A stretch of DNA of 64,000 nt from NCBI GenBank assembly GCA_018826895.1, contig JAHJYA010000005.1, positions 1-64,000 on the forward strand, written 5' to 3'. A program made the position numbers and the translations under genes. The notes under the pieces are model-generated. The model did no database searches, was not told the origin of the DNA, and saw nothing but the letters and a program-made list of their open reading frames with translations. The DNA comes from Gammaproteobacteria bacterium. Lineage in GTDB: Bacteria; Pseudomonadota; Gammaproteobacteria; Pseudomonadales; Pseudomonadaceae. Below are positions 1 through 8,893 of the stretch, one piece after another (positions within the stretch are counted from its first letter, which is position 1; every line of letters begins with the position of its first letter).

Positions 1-31
1 AAAAAAGGCCACTCTTTCGAGTAGCCTTGAT
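1..31 (-). terminator. Rho-independent terminator of tRNA-fMet
   Basis: Read on the minus strand, the bases just downstream of the tRNA form AAGGC-ACTC, a GAAA loop, GAGT-GGCCTT and then a T run. This is a stem-loop plus U tract. It shows that the initiator tRNA is a monocistronic transcript ending at the window edge. Confidence 0.75.
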
Positions 32-41
32 TGTTTGAATC

Positions 42-118
<77 letters not shown>

Positions 119-428
119 GCGCCCATTCTATTCATTGGCGGGGGTGTGTCAACCTTTGTTTTTGAAAAAGTGTTGATTAGTCAGATGCTTAGCGATGCGA
201 TAAAGCGCTCCGGGCCTGCTGTAGCGGGCCTTTGCGGGCTTTCCACGGGGAGTGGCAGTGGGCGCTGTTTGTTAATTCCAGTGGGTGGCAGCCGATTCAC
301 CCGCATTTGCTGGGCTGGGTCGCATTTTGCCGTCATGCCAGAATGGCCACTGCAACCATTCGCGCTACCGCCCTTCAAAGGTAGATCGAGCCGGCGATGA
401 CAGCTCCGTTTTTGCAGAGTATCCAGTG
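119..428. other. Intergenic region between tRNA-fMet and a hybrid kinase gene
   Basis: This stretch should hold the promoter of the tRNA (minus strand) and the leader of the kinase gene (plus strand). A GC-rich potential hairpin lies near 209-240. An in-frame GTG at 285 would extend the kinase by 48 residues, but that extension (Cys-, Arg- and His-rich) does not look like conserved protein. I treat it as non-coding. Confidence 0.5.
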
Positions 429-2564
429 ATGCCTTTTCTTTCCCAAAGTCACGGCTGCCAGGGTTGGCGTGGCGAAATGTCCGAGCGTATTCGCGCCTTC
501 GATTGGTCGACCACGGATTTAGGGCCGCTAGGCGCCTGGTCCGCAAGCCTGCGTGCTGCCGTGCAATTGCTGTTGGGCTCACCCCAGCCGATGGTGATGC
601 TCTGGGGCCACCACGGCTACATGATCTACAACGACGCCTATGCGGTGTTTGCCGGCGGACGTCACCCGCAGTTGCTTGGCAAACCGGTTGAGCTGGGTTG
701 GCCCGAGGTGGCGGACTTCAACCGTGAAGTAGTGGATACCTGTTTAGCTGGCGGGACGCTGGTCTATCGCAACAAGGAGCTGGTGCTGTTTCGCCATGAC
801 GAGGCGGAAACGGTCTGGCTTGACCTGTTCTACAGCCCGCTTGCCGACGACGATGGCGCGCCAGGCGGCGTGCTGGCGATTGTCGTCGAAACCACTGATC
901 ACGTGATCGCCGAGCGTCAGAAGCAACTGGCCGAGACGGCCTACCGGGTCGCGAATGAGCGCCTGCAACTCGCACTCAATGCCGGTGCCTTGCTCGGTTG
1001 TTTCGTCTGGGACATTGAATCGGGTTTGCTGACGGGTGATGAGCGCTTCGCTCGCACCTTCGGCTTTGTCCTGGCCGATGCGCAGAATGGTGTACCGATG
1101 GCCCGTAAGGCCGAGGCGATTCACCCGGACGACCGCGAGCGGGTCGCTCGCCTGGTGGATCTGACCATCCGCACCGGTGAGCCATACAGCGCTGAATACC
1201 GTATTCGTCGTGAAGATGGCGCTTACATGTGGGTCCTGGCCAGTGGTCGTTGCGAATACGAGGGGCATGGCCAGGCCCTGCGGTTTCCCGGTGTATTGAT
1301 CGATATTCACGAACGCAAAGTGGCCGAAACCGCACTGCTGCAACTGACTCGCACCCTGGAGCAGCGCGTGGAGGACGAAGTGCAGGCACGCTCGCTGGCC
1401 GAAGAGCGCCTGCGCCAGTCGCAGAAACTCGAAGCCATCGGCGGCCTGACGGGTGGGGTGGCCCATGACTTCAATAATGTGCTGCAGGTAATCGGCGGCA
1501 ATCTGCACATGCTCAAGCGCCAGCAAACCGATAATCCTGCCGTGCAGCGGCGGGTGGACGCGGCCATCGCCGGTGTCGAGCGCGGTGCCAAGTTGTCGGC
1601 GCAGCTGCTGGCCTTCGCCCGGCGCCAACAATTGTCGCCCCGGGTATACAGCCTGCAACGACTGTACGACGGCGTGGGCGAGCTGCTGCAGCGCGCTCTG
1701 GGCGAAACCATCGAAGTTCAGGTGCAGCTACCACCGGCGCCTTGGAACATTCGGGTTGACCGCAACCAGCTGGAAAATGCCGTGCTCAACCTGGTGCTCA
1801 ATGCTCGCGATGCCTTGCAGGGCGAGGGCATCATCCTGCTGAGCGGTGAAAACATTTGCCTGGACGAGCCGGCCTGCAGGGGGCGCGAGTTGGCACCTGG
1901 CGAGTACGTGCGGCTGTCGGTGTGCGACCGTGGCCAGGGCATGTCGCCACAGGTGCTGGAGCACGCCTTCGAGCCATTCTTCACCACCAAGGCCGATGGC
2001 CATGGCACGGGTCTGGGGCTGAGCATGGTGTTCGGCTTCGTCAAACAGAGTGGCGGGCATATCGAGATCGACAGTCAGCTCGGTGTGGGAACCCGGGTCG
2101 ATTTGTATTTTCCGCGCAGCCTGGCCAGCGAGCAGCCCGACAGGCCGCCTGCGTGTGTGGAGCCGCTGTGCGAGCAGGCGATGATTTTGGTGGTGGAAGA
2201 CGATGTGAGTGTGCGCACGACCGTGGTCGAGTTGCTCCAGCACGCGGGCTATCAGGTACAGGTGGCGGGCAATGCCGATGAGGCCATGGCGCTGCTCGAC
2301 AGAGGCCTGGCGGTCGACCTGATCTTTACCGATGTGGTCATGCCCGGCCATCTGAAGAGCGCCAACCTGGCGCAGTGGGCGCGTCTGCAGACGCCGCCCA
2401 TTCCGGTGCTTTTTACCTCGGGGCACACCCGCGACATGCTTTCGCATAACCGCCAGTTGGCCCCGGAAGTCAATTTGTTAGCCAAACCTTATGCGCCCGA
2501 CGCGCTGCTACGCAGGGTGTGCGATCTGCTCCAGCAGGCCGAGGCGGCTAAGTCAGCAGTTTGA
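429..2564 (+). CDS. Hybrid sensor histidine kinase (PAS-HisKA-HATPase-REC)
   Basis: A cytoplasmic-looking hybrid two-component kinase of 711 aa from the ATG at 429; ATG 477 is an alternative and no strong ribosome site favours either. An N-terminal PAS-like sensor (about 25-155) is followed by a PAS/PAC domain (about 185-300, with WDIESG and YRIRREDG) and a coiled linker. The HisKA H-box reads GGVAHDFNN, with phospho-acceptor His346. The HATPase_c domain has the N box NLVLNARDAL and a GTGLGL G box. The C-terminal receiver domain (about 585-705) starts at VVEDD, with phospho-acceptor Asp635 in TDVVMP. No transmembrane segment is evident, so it probably senses a cytosolic signal. Its partner is not adjacent. 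Its last 17 bases overlap the end of the convergent TetR gene. Confidence 0.9.
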   Translation: MPFLSQSHGCQGWRGEMSERIRAFDWSTTDLGPLGAWSASLRAAVQLLLGSPQPMVMLWGHHGYMIYNDAYAVFAGGRHPQLLGKPVELGWPEVADFNREVVDTCLAGGTLVYRNKELVLFRHDEAETVWLDLFYSPLADDDGAPGGVLAIVVETTDHVIAERQKQLAETAYRVANERLQLALNAGALLGCFVWDIESGLLTGDERFARTFGFVLADAQNGVPMARKAEAIHPDDRERVARLVDLTIRTGEPYSAEYRIRREDGAYMWVLASGRCEYEGHGQALRFPGVLIDIHERKVAETALLQLTRTLEQRVEDEVQARSLAEERLRQSQKLEAIGGLTGGVAHDFNNVLQVIGGNLHMLKRQQTDNPAVQRRVDAAIAGVERGAKLSAQLLAFARRQQLSPRVYSLQRLYDGVGELLQRALGETIEVQVQLPPAPWNIRVDRNQLENAVLNLVLNARDALQGEGIILLSGENICLDEPACRGRELAPGEYVRLSVCDRGQGMSPQVLEHAFEPFFTTKADGHGTGLGLSMVFGFVKQSGGHIEIDSQLGVGTRVDLYFPRSLASEQPDRPPACVEPLCEQAMILVVEDDVSVRTTVVELLQHAGYQVQVAGNADEAMALLDRGLAVDLIFTDVVMPGHLKSANLAQWARLQTPPIPVLFTSGHTRDMLSHNRQLAPEVNLLAKPYAPDALLRRVCDLLQQAEAAKSAV

Positions 2565-3150
2565 TCAGGCGGGCGCTGAAGGCGTCGGCAGTTTTTTTCA
2601 GGCTGAACAGTTTGGGGTCGAGCAGCCAGGTGTGGGTGACGCCCATCAGTGCGGTATAGAGCAGGATCGCGCTCTGCTCGCTGTCCTGTTCGGGGAGTTC
2701 GCCGAGGGTTTTGCCCTGATCGATAAGGCTGCTCAGGCTGCGCACGATCAGCCGCGTGAGTTTGCGTTCGCGGCGCACCGTGCCGGCCATTTCGGCGGTC
2801 AGCTCGGTCTTGTTCAGCAGAATCTCGAACGATTGGCGGTGCCAGGGGTTTTCCAGCAGCAGGCTGAACCAGTGCTGGCACAGGTACTGGATGGCCTGCA
2901 CAGGTGTGGCCTGCAGCGCCATGCTCTGCGCCACCAACTGCTCCAGCGGTTCCTGGGAGTAATGCAGAACGGCCTCGTAGAGTTCGTCCTTGTTCTTGAA
3001 GTGCCAGTAGATGGGGCCACGGCTAAAACCGGCGGCGCTAGCGATCATCGCCAGGGTGGTGTGCGAGTAGCCATGTTTGCTGAACAGCTCAAGGGCCGCT
3101 TCGATGACTTTCAGGCGGGTTTTTTCGGCGTCTTCTTTGGTTCTGCGCAT
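2548..3150 (-). CDS. TetR/AcrR family transcriptional regulator
   Basis: A 200-aa repressor-type regulator. The N-terminal TetR helix-turn-helix occupies about residues 10-56, with the family signature ALELFSKHGYSHTTLAMIA followed by GFSRGPIYWHFKNKDEL. The rest is the helical ligand-binding and dimerisation domain, resembling TtgR/AcrR C-terminal domains. It is the last gene of a minus-strand set with the binding protein (56 bp upstream) and glutamine synthetase. It may therefore autoregulate this set through the palindrome at 5734-5751. The ligand is unknown; an amine or urea-like compound is an inference from its neighbours. The 3' end overlaps the convergent kinase gene by 17 bp. Confidence 0.9.
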   Translation of the reverse strand: MRRTKEDAEKTRLKVIEAALELFSKHGYSHTTLAMIASAAGFSRGPIYWHFKNKDELYEAVLHYSQEPLEQLVAQSMALQATPVQAIQYLCQHWFSLLLENPWHRQSFEILLNKTELTAEMAGTVRRERKLTRLIVRSLSSLIDQGKTLGELPEQDSEQSAILLYTALMGVTHTWLLDPKLFSLKKTADAFSARLIKLLT

Positions 3151-3206
3151 GCGGGTCTTCAGTCGGCGATGGTGACCCGCGGCGTTTTCACGCCGCGGGC
3201 CTGACG

Positions 3207-4280
3207 TTAGAGTTTGCCGTCGTGGGCCATCTGCATATAGGTGGTGTCGAAGCGCAGTTTGACGTTATCGGCATCGCCCAGCAACTTGCCCTTGGGCAGG
3301 CTGATGCCGATGAAATCGACACTCGAAGCACCCTCGCCGAGCAGGCCGTGGGCGAAGGAGAACTGGCGCACGCTGTCCATGGCGCTGAGCGCCTCCGGGC
3401 TTTCGATAAAGGCCAGGGAGTCGGCGGGGGTCCAGAACATCTTCATGCCCTTGAGCTGCGACTCGTAGCCGGCCTGGTCGGTGCCCGAGGCTTCGCCGAG
3501 AAACGCGCGGGCCTTGGCCCCTGCTTCGGTGTCGCTGGCGAGAATGCCCATGACTTCGTACCAGGCGCCGACCACGGCCTTGCCGAAGGCCGGGTTGTCG
3601 GCCAGGGTCTGGGTGTTGGCCAGGGTCAGGTCCTTGATATGACCAGGGATCTGGCTGGAGTCGAAGACCCGGTGGCTGCCGGGCATGGCCGCGACCTCAT
3701 CGAGCAGCGGGTTCCAGGTCACCACATTGCGCACGTCCTGGCTGGCAAAGGCACCAACGATGTCGGCGTCCGAGGTGTTGACCACCTGCACGTCGCGCTC
3801 GCTCAGGCCGACGCTGTCCAGCGCATGGGCCAGCAGGTAATGCGAGACCGACAGCTCAACCAGGTTGACCTTCTGCCCCTTGAGGGTTTTCAGGTCGGCG
3901 CTGTCCTTCATCACCATGCCGTCGTTGCCGTTGGAGTAGTCGCCGACGATCAGCGCGGTGCTGTCAACGCCGCCGGCGGCGGGAATCGACAGGGCGTCCA
4001 TGCTGGTCAGCACCACGGCGTCGAACTGGCCAGCGGTGAACTGGTTGATCGACTCGACGTAGTCGTTGATCTGGGTGATTTTCACCTCGATCCCGTACTT
4101 GTCGGCCCATTTCTTCATGATTCCCGACTCATCGGCGTACTTCCACGGCATCCAGCCGGCGTAGATGGTCCAGGCCAGGTTGAACTGTTGCTTTTGCTCG
4201 GCGTGCGCGGCGATTGGCAGCAAACTGGCGCAAGCCAGGCTGGTGGCGCAGAGCAGGGTTTTCAGCGTCTTGAACGGCAT
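3207..4280 (-). CDS. ABC transporter periplasmic substrate-binding protein (NMT1/urea-carboxylase-region type)
   Basis: A 357-aa secreted binding protein. Residues 1-27 are a signal peptide with a signal peptidase I type end (PIAAHA, then EQK) and no lipobox Cys. The mature protein begins with the NMT1/OMP-like fold signature NLAWTIYAGWMPWKYADESGIMKKW, seen in nitrate/taurine-type binding proteins and in those found beside urea carboxylase genes. Ligand is unproven. It lies 31 bp downstream of the glutamine synthetase gene and upstream of tetR, so it is probably cotranscribed with both. No permease or ATPase gene is next to it, so it either docks on a remote transporter or serves a sensing role. 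Confidence 0.85.
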   Translation of the reverse strand: MPFKTLKTLLCATSLACASLLPIAAHAEQKQQFNLAWTIYAGWMPWKYADESGIMKKWADKYGIEVKITQINDYVESINQFTAGQFDAVVLTSMDALSIPAAGGVDSTALIVGDYSNGNDGMVMKDSADLKTLKGQKVNLVELSVSHYLLAHALDSVGLSERDVQVVNTSDADIVGAFASQDVRNVVTWNPLLDEVAAMPGSHRVFDSSQIPGHIKDLTLANTQTLADNPAFGKAVVGAWYEVMGILASDTEAGAKARAFLGEASGTDQAGYESQLKGMKMFWTPADSLAFIESPEALSAMDSVRQFSFAHGLLGEGASSVDFIGISLPKGKLLGDADNVKLRFDTTYMQMAHDGKL

Positions 4281-4311
4281 GGGGTGGCTCCTTGTGCAAT
4301 CGAGAAAAGCA

Positions 4312-5670
4312 TCAGAAGAATTTCAGGTAGCGCTGGATTTCCCAGTCGGAAACGTGGGTGTGGTAGGCGTTCCATTCGTCGCGTTTGAAGTCGACGAAGG
4401 CCTGGAACAGGCTGTCGCCGAAGACTTCGCGGCTCAGTGGGTCTTTCTCGAAGGCATCGATGGCTTCGCTCAAGGTGCGTGGTAGGCACTCGATGTTCAT
4501 CTCGGCGACCTGTTTCTCGCTGTAGTTGTACATGTTCTCGCGGTGCGGCAAGCCGGGCTCCAACTGCTCGCGCACGCCTTCCAGGCCGGCGGCTAGGATC
4601 ATCGCCGCGCCCAGGTAGGGGTTACTGGCGATGTCAGCAGCGCGGCATTCCACCCGGCCGCCCTGGGATGGGATGCGCAGCATGTTGGTGCGGTTGTTGT
4701 TGCCGTAGCAGACGAACACCGGCGCCCAGGTGGAGCCGGACATGCTGCCCTTGCGCACCAGGCGCTTGTAGCTGTTGACGGTCGGTGCGATCACCGCGCA
4801 GATCGCCTGGGCATGCTTGAGCACGCCGGCGATGAAGTGGTAGCCGAGCTTGCTCACGCCGCAGTCGTGCAGGTCGTCGCCGTTTGGCTCGAACAGGTTG
4901 CGCCCGGTCTCGCGGTCGGCCAGCGACATGTTGTAGTGCGCGCCGCTGCCGGTACGTTTGGCCGAGGGCTTGGGCATAAAGCTGGCGAAGGCGCCATGTT
5001 TGCGGGCGATTTCGTTGGCCAGCATGCGGAAGAACACGAAGCGGTCGGCCATGGTCAGGGCGTCGGCGTATTTGAAGTCGGTCTCGAACTGGCCGTTAGC
5101 GTCTTCGTGGTCGAAGGAGTAGACGTCCATGCCGATGTCGTTCAGCGCCTCGACCAGCTCGCCGATGATGTGCATGTTGTCCATCAGCCCGCGCGGGTCG
5201 TAGCAGGGCTTGGCCAGGTCATCGCGGGCGCTGATCGGCTCGAAGCCGCCATCGGCGCTGTCCTTGTAGATAAAGAACTCGGTTTCGATGCCCAGGTTAA
5301 AGGTGTAGCCCATGGCGGCGGCGGCATCGGTCTGGCGCTTCAACGCGCCGCGCGAGCAGGCGGCGAAGGGCTTGCCATCCAGGTACAGGTCGCTGGCGAA
5401 CCAGGCCAGGTCCTTGTTCCAGGCACACTGGATAACGCTGGCCGGGTCGGGCATGGCGGCCACTTCGTTATCGCTGATGTCCTGGGGCACGCCGTCCAGC
5501 GCGGCGCCGGTGTACAGCTCGGAGCCGCCCAGCATCTGCCCGAGGTGCGACAGGGGCACGAACTTGCCCTTGATCACACCATGGATATCGACGTAGCTGG
5601 CCATGGCGTACTTAACGCCTTTGGCGTGCAGGCTGTTCTTCAGGTTCTCGGCTGCGTGGCTGTGACTCAT
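4312..5670 (-). CDS. glnT: Type III glutamine synthetase / glutamyl-amide ligase (GlnT-like)
   Basis: A 452-aa ATP-dependent ligase of the glutamine synthetase fold, in the GlnT (so-called type III) subgroup that also contains gamma-glutamylmethylamide synthetase. Visible active-site motifs are IETEFFIYKD, the DHEDANGQFE metal/glutamate segment, GSGAHYNMSL (ATP/glutamate loop) and NRTNMLRIP (phosphate-binding Arg). The start at 5670 is preceded by GGAGA at 8-nt spacing; an ATG five codons upstream lacks this. It is first in a three-gene set with the binding protein and TetR. The amine substrate, ammonia versus an alkylamine, cannot be read from sequence. Confidence 0.88.
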   Translation of the reverse strand: MSHSHAAENLKNSLHAKGVKYAMASYVDIHGVIKGKFVPLSHLGQMLGGSELYTGAALDGVPQDISDNEVAAMPDPASVIQCAWNKDLAWFASDLYLDGKPFAACSRGALKRQTDAAAAMGYTFNLGIETEFFIYKDSADGGFEPISARDDLAKPCYDPRGLMDNMHIIGELVEALNDIGMDVYSFDHEDANGQFETDFKYADALTMADRFVFFRMLANEIARKHGAFASFMPKPSAKRTGSGAHYNMSLADRETGRNLFEPNGDDLHDCGVSKLGYHFIAGVLKHAQAICAVIAPTVNSYKRLVRKGSMSGSTWAPVFVCYGNNNRTNMLRIPSQGGRVECRAADIASNPYLGAAMILAAGLEGVREQLEPGLPHRENMYNYSEKQVAEMNIECLPRTLSEAIDAFEKDPLSREVFGDSLFQAFVDFKRDEWNAYHTHVSDWEIQRYLKFF

Positions 5671-5733
5671 GACTGGCGTCTCCATGGATTAGGTCGTGGC
5701 GCGGGGCGCCCTGGCACGAATCCTTCATTCAAC

Positions 5734-5751
5734 ATACATGCCAGCGTGTAT
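5734..5751. promoter_or_regulatory. 18-bp inverted repeat, candidate TetR operator
   Basis: ATACATGC-CA-GCGTGTAT is a near-perfect palindrome (7 of 8 arm positions match). It lies midway between the divergent starts of glnT (5670) and the MetX-like gene (5821). Size, symmetry and place fit an operator for the TetR-family protein encoded at the end of the glnT set. This is inferred, not shown. Confidence 0.5.
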
Positions 5752-5820
5752 ATAAATTGGCGTCTTGGCGCTGTGGGCGAAACACACGGTTCTTCACGAG
5801 GTTTTGCGAGGGTTTGCTAG

Positions 5821-6825
5821 ATGATTGAATTGATTAAAGAAAAACACTTTATGCAGCTCGGCGACCTGCCGCTGCAGAATGGCCAGGTTCTGCGCGATGC
5901 GCAGCTTTGTTACCAGGTGATAGGCCAGGCGAACGCGGCGCGGGACAATATCGTGCTGCTGCCGAGCTACTACGGCGGTACACATTGGGGCAATCTGCCC
6001 TTGCTTGGTGCGGGCAGCCCCCTGGCCAGCGGCGACTACTGCGTGGTGCTGACCAATATGCTTGGCGCGGGATGGTCCAGTTCACCCAGCACGGCCGGCG
6101 CGGGGCAGGGCGCGGCGGACTTCCCGCAGGTCACGCTTGCAGACAATGTCGAGGCGCAGCGCCGCTTGCTAGACGCGCTGTTCGGCGATTGGCACTTGGC
6201 TCTGGTGGCAGGCTGGTCCATGGGCGGCATGCAGGCCTTCGCCTGGGCCATGGCCCACCCGCAGCGGGTCGCGCGGATCCTGCCGATCTGCGCCACGGCG
6301 CAGTGCTGGCCGCACAACCAGGTGTTTCTTGAGGGCGTCAAAGCCGCGCTGTGCGCCGATGCCGCCTGGCAGCAGGGCCGCTATCAGCAACCGCCCGCTG
6401 CCGGGCTGCGTGCCTTCGCCCGGGTGTACGCCGGCTGGGCCTATTCCCAGGCGTTCTACCGCAACGGCCTCTACCGTGAGCTGGGTTTTGACACGGTCGA
6501 GGCGTTACTGGCTTATTGGGAAGACGACCACTTGCAGCAGGATGCCAATGACCTGCTCTGCGTGTTGCACACCTGGCAGGGGGCTTGGCTGGGAGATGAG
6601 CTGGCGGGTGCGCTGGGCCGCATTGAGGCGCGCACGTTAATCATGCCGGGCAGCAGTGATCTGTACTTTACCGTTGACGATGCGCGCTCCGAGGCCAGCC
6701 TGATTGCCGGCGCCGAGTTGCGCGTGCTGCAGTCGGACTGGGGTCATTGCGCCGGCGGCCCAGGGCGCGACCCACAGGCTATGGCGCAGATCTTCGCGGG
6801 TATGGCGCACTTGCTGGCGAGTTAA
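5821..6825 (+). CDS. MetX-like alpha/beta hydrolase (homoserine O-acetyltransferase family)
   Basis: A 334-aa alpha/beta-hydrolase of the MetX group. The nucleophile elbow GWSMGG carries Ser133, and acid and base candidates are Asp280 (PGSSDLYF) and His309 (DWGHCAGG). The oxyanion-side segment [15 protein letters not shown] resembles the MetX GxxxSSSPS region. It is probably not the biosynthetic MetX, which is longer and usually pairs with MetW. The role may be acyl transfer or hydrolysis of a small substrate. A GAGGG ribosome site lies 9 nt upstream of ATG 5821. It diverges from glnT across a palindromic operator, which suggests shared control. Confidence 0.8.
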   Translation: MIELIKEKHFMQLGDLPLQNGQVLRDAQLCYQVIGQANAARDNIVLLPSYYGGTHWGNLPLLGAGSPLASGDYCVVLTNMLGAGWSSSPSTAGAGQGAADFPQVTLADNVEAQRRLLDALFGDWHLALVAGWSMGGMQAFAWAMAHPQRVARILPICATAQCWPHNQVFLEGVKAALCADAAWQQGRYQQPPAAGLRAFARVYAGWAYSQAFYRNGLYRELGFDTVEALLAYWEDDHLQQDANDLLCVLHTWQGAWLGDELAGALGRIEARTLIMPGSSDLYFTVDDARSEASLIAGAELRVLQSDWGHCAGGPGRDPQAMAQIFAGMAHLLAS

Positions 6826-6933
6826 ATGATTGGGCTGCCTGCCGTGTGAAACGGTGAAAACTTCTCGAACGCCGAGACCCGCGCCTGTCTAACAGGTAAT
6901 TCAGTATTGTGCTCAATTAAAGGAGAGCAGCTC

Positions 6934-7161
6934 ATGGCGCAATGGACCCTGACGTACAGCAAGGACAACAACACCTCGACGGTCGATATGGCTTCGGCCG
7001 ACAAACCGAGCATGGACGAGGCGGTGGCCTTCCTTCTCGACTGGGCCGAAACGCACCTGGAACCTGGTGAGTTCGGCGACAGTCAGGACGACCCGAGTAT
7101 CCCCACGGTGCGCCTGTTGACCCGCTTTGGCGTGACCATTACCGGGATTGCCAAGAGCTGA
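6934..7161 (+). CDS. Small conserved hypothetical protein (75 aa)
   Basis: A short acidic soluble protein with no signal peptide or membrane segment. I do not recognise a named family. The start at 6934 is set by a strong AAAGGAGAGC ribosome site 8 nt upstream; a TTG nine codons earlier overlaps that site. The protein has a polar N-terminus, a central acidic helix (DEAVAFLLDWAETH) and a C-terminal basic beta-like strand (VRLLTRFGVTITGIAKS). It faces the convergent hypothetical gene at 7173 with 11 bp between stops. Confidence 0.7.
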   Translation: MAQWTLTYSKDNNTSTVDMASADKPSMDEAVAFLLDWAETHLEPGEFGDSQDDPSIPTVRLLTRFGVTITGIAKS

Positions 7162-7172
7162 GTGCGGGACGC

Positions 7173-7586
7173 TCAGTCCAGCTCTTCCTCGTCTCGGATC
7201 AGCACGCAGCGCAGGCCGCGCTCGTCCCGCTTGCATTCGCTGACGTAGTACATCACCACCTCGCCCAGGCCGGGCTGTGCGGCCAGGTAATCGCCCTCGG
7301 CCGGCTCGAAGTAGCCGCGCTTGCCCGGCGCCGCTTCACTTTCGACATAGGCGATGACGAACAGCGCGGGATCAAGGTCGTCGTAATAGGCCTCACGAGT
7401 TGGCGCGTCCCAGTCCTGGGGCGGCTCGAACGGGCCGATGAACAGTACCTTGGCATCGCCCAGGTCGACTTCCTCTGCATCGGGATCCTGCTCGTCGGGG
7501 CGGTAAAGGGTGCAGTCCTGGGCCTGTGGATCAGCCAGCAGGGCAGCGCGGGCGTGCAGGGGTTGCAGGGAATGTTCAGACGGCAT
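7173..7586 (-). CDS. Conserved hypothetical acidic protein (137 aa)
   Basis: An acidic cytosolic protein without recognisable domain motifs. The start at 7586 is favoured because GGAG lies 6 nt upstream; an ATG at 7598 overlaps that ribosome site. The protein is rich in Asp and Glu (for example DEQDPDAEEVDLGDAK) and has predicted alternating strands such as KVLFIGPF and LFVIAYVES. It ends in RDEEELD. Composition matches the surrounding chromosome. Function unknown. Confidence 0.65.
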   Translation of the reverse strand: MPSEHSLQPLHARAALLADPQAQDCTLYRPDEQDPDAEEVDLGDAKVLFIGPFEPPQDWDAPTREAYYDDLDPALFVIAYVESEAAPGKRGYFEPAEGDYLAAQPGLGEVVMYYVSECKRDERGLRCVLIRDEEELD

Positions 7587-7732
7587 TGCGGTCTCCATAT
7601 AGGCGTATAAGCCGGGGTAACAGTGTCGAGTAGTCGGCGCTGTGCTGCAATTGGTAGCTGCACATGGCTGGTGCGCAGCAGGGCAAACCTGCGATGCTCG
7701 GTGACTCGTTTCAGTAGCCCAGATGGTACTCC

Positions 7733-8866
7733 ATGAAGATCAGTGCAGATTTCGACAGTGGCAATATCGAGGTGCTCGACGCCCGTGACCCTGTCCACGT
7801 TCACCTGGCTATTCGCCCCGACAGCCGCAGCGGGCATTTTCAGTGGTTTCACTTTCAGGTTCAGGACCTGACGCCGGGGCAGACCTACGGTTTCAGCCTG
7901 GACAATGCCGCGCAGTCGTCCTATCCGCATGCCTGGGAGGGTTACCACGCTGTGGCCTCCTACGATCAGCAGACCTGGTTTCGCGTGCCCAGCCGTTTCG
8001 AGGACGGCGCCCTGCGCTTCAGCCTGCAGGTGCAGCAGACGCAGGTCTGGTTTGCCTATTTCGAGCCCTACAGTCGGGTGCGCCATGACGCGCTCATCGC
8101 CCGTGCGCAAGCGGCCGGCATCGAGTGCCTGGCCGTCGGCCGCAGCCTGGAAGGGCGCGCCATCGAACTGCTGCGTGTACAGCGTAATCCCCAGGCCACC
8201 CGCAATCTATGGATCATCGCCCAGCAGCATCCCGGCGAGCATATGGCCGAGTGGTTTATGGAAGGGCTGATCGACGCAGTCGCCACGCCGGATGCGGAGC
8301 TGGCCGCGCTGCTGCAGCAGGCCAACCTCTACCTGGTGCCGAATATGAACCCCGATGGCGCCTACCACGGCCATCTGCGCACCAACGCCGCGGGTCACGA
8401 TCTCAACCGCGCCTGGCAGTCGGCCAGCGAGGAGCAGACGCCTGAGGTGTGGTTCGTCCAGCAGCAGATGGAGGCCTATGGTGTCGATCTGTTTCTCGAC
8501 ATCCATGGCGATGAAGCCATCCCCCAGGTGTTCACTGCTGGCTGTGAAGGCAACCCCGGCTACAGCCCGCGCCTGGCCGCGCTGGATGCAGACTTCAAGC
8601 AGCGCCTGCTGGCCAGCGGCGCGGCTTATCAGACGCGCCATGGCTACCCGATCAGCGCGCCAGGGCAAGCCAACCTGACGCTGGCCTGCAATGCCGTCGG
8701 TCAGGCCCATGATTGCCTGGCCTTCACCCTCGAAATGCCGTTCAAGGACCATGACGACGCCCCCGAACCTGTGACCGGCTGGAACGGCGCCCGCGCTGCC
8801 CAGTTGGGCCGACAGGTGCTGCGCGTTGCCCTGACTATGGCCGATTCCCTGCGCCCGACTCGTTGA
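7733..8866 (+). CDS. M14 family zinc carboxypeptidase (cytosolic CCP/Nna1-like)
   Basis: A 377-aa metallocarboxypeptidase. An N-terminal beta-sandwich domain (about 1-120) of the type preceding cytosolic carboxypeptidases leads into the catalytic domain. Zinc ligands are His166 and Glu169 in QQHPGEHMAEW and His258 in LDIHGDE; the catalytic Glu is about 334 in TLEMPFKD. The NMNPDG and HDLNR segments are the usual M14 substrate-site elements. There is no signal peptide, so it acts in the cytosol, probably trimming C-terminal residues of peptides or proteins. It is followed by a GST gene 27 bp downstream on the same strand. Bacterial substrates are unknown. Confidence 0.88.
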   Translation: MKISADFDSGNIEVLDARDPVHVHLAIRPDSRSGHFQWFHFQVQDLTPGQTYGFSLDNAAQSSYPHAWEGYHAVASYDQQTWFRVPSRFEDGALRFSLQVQQTQVWFAYFEPYSRVRHDALIARAQAAGIECLAVGRSLEGRAIELLRVQRNPQATRNLWIIAQQHPGEHMAEWFMEGLIDAVATPDAELAALLQQANLYLVPNMNPDGAYHGHLRTNAAGHDLNRAWQSASEEQTPEVWFVQQQMEAYGVDLFLDIHGDEAIPQVFTAGCEGNPGYSPRLAALDADFKQRLLASGAAYQTRHGYPISAPGQANLTLACNAVGQAHDCLAFTLEMPFKDHDDAPEPVTGWNGARAAQLGRQVLRVALTMADSLRPTR

Positions 8867-8893
8867 GCGCGTTTGCCCACCCTGGAGATCTCC

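Noticed and set aside
3222..4388. 388-aa plus-strand open frame antisense to the binding protein
   Set aside because: It lies entirely opposite a gene with clear protein family motifs, has no recognisable domain, and is a by-product of GC-rich codon use.
4813..5820. 335-aa plus-strand open frame antisense to glnT
   Set aside because: Val/His/Gly-rich composition without motifs; it mirrors the glutamine synthetase gene.
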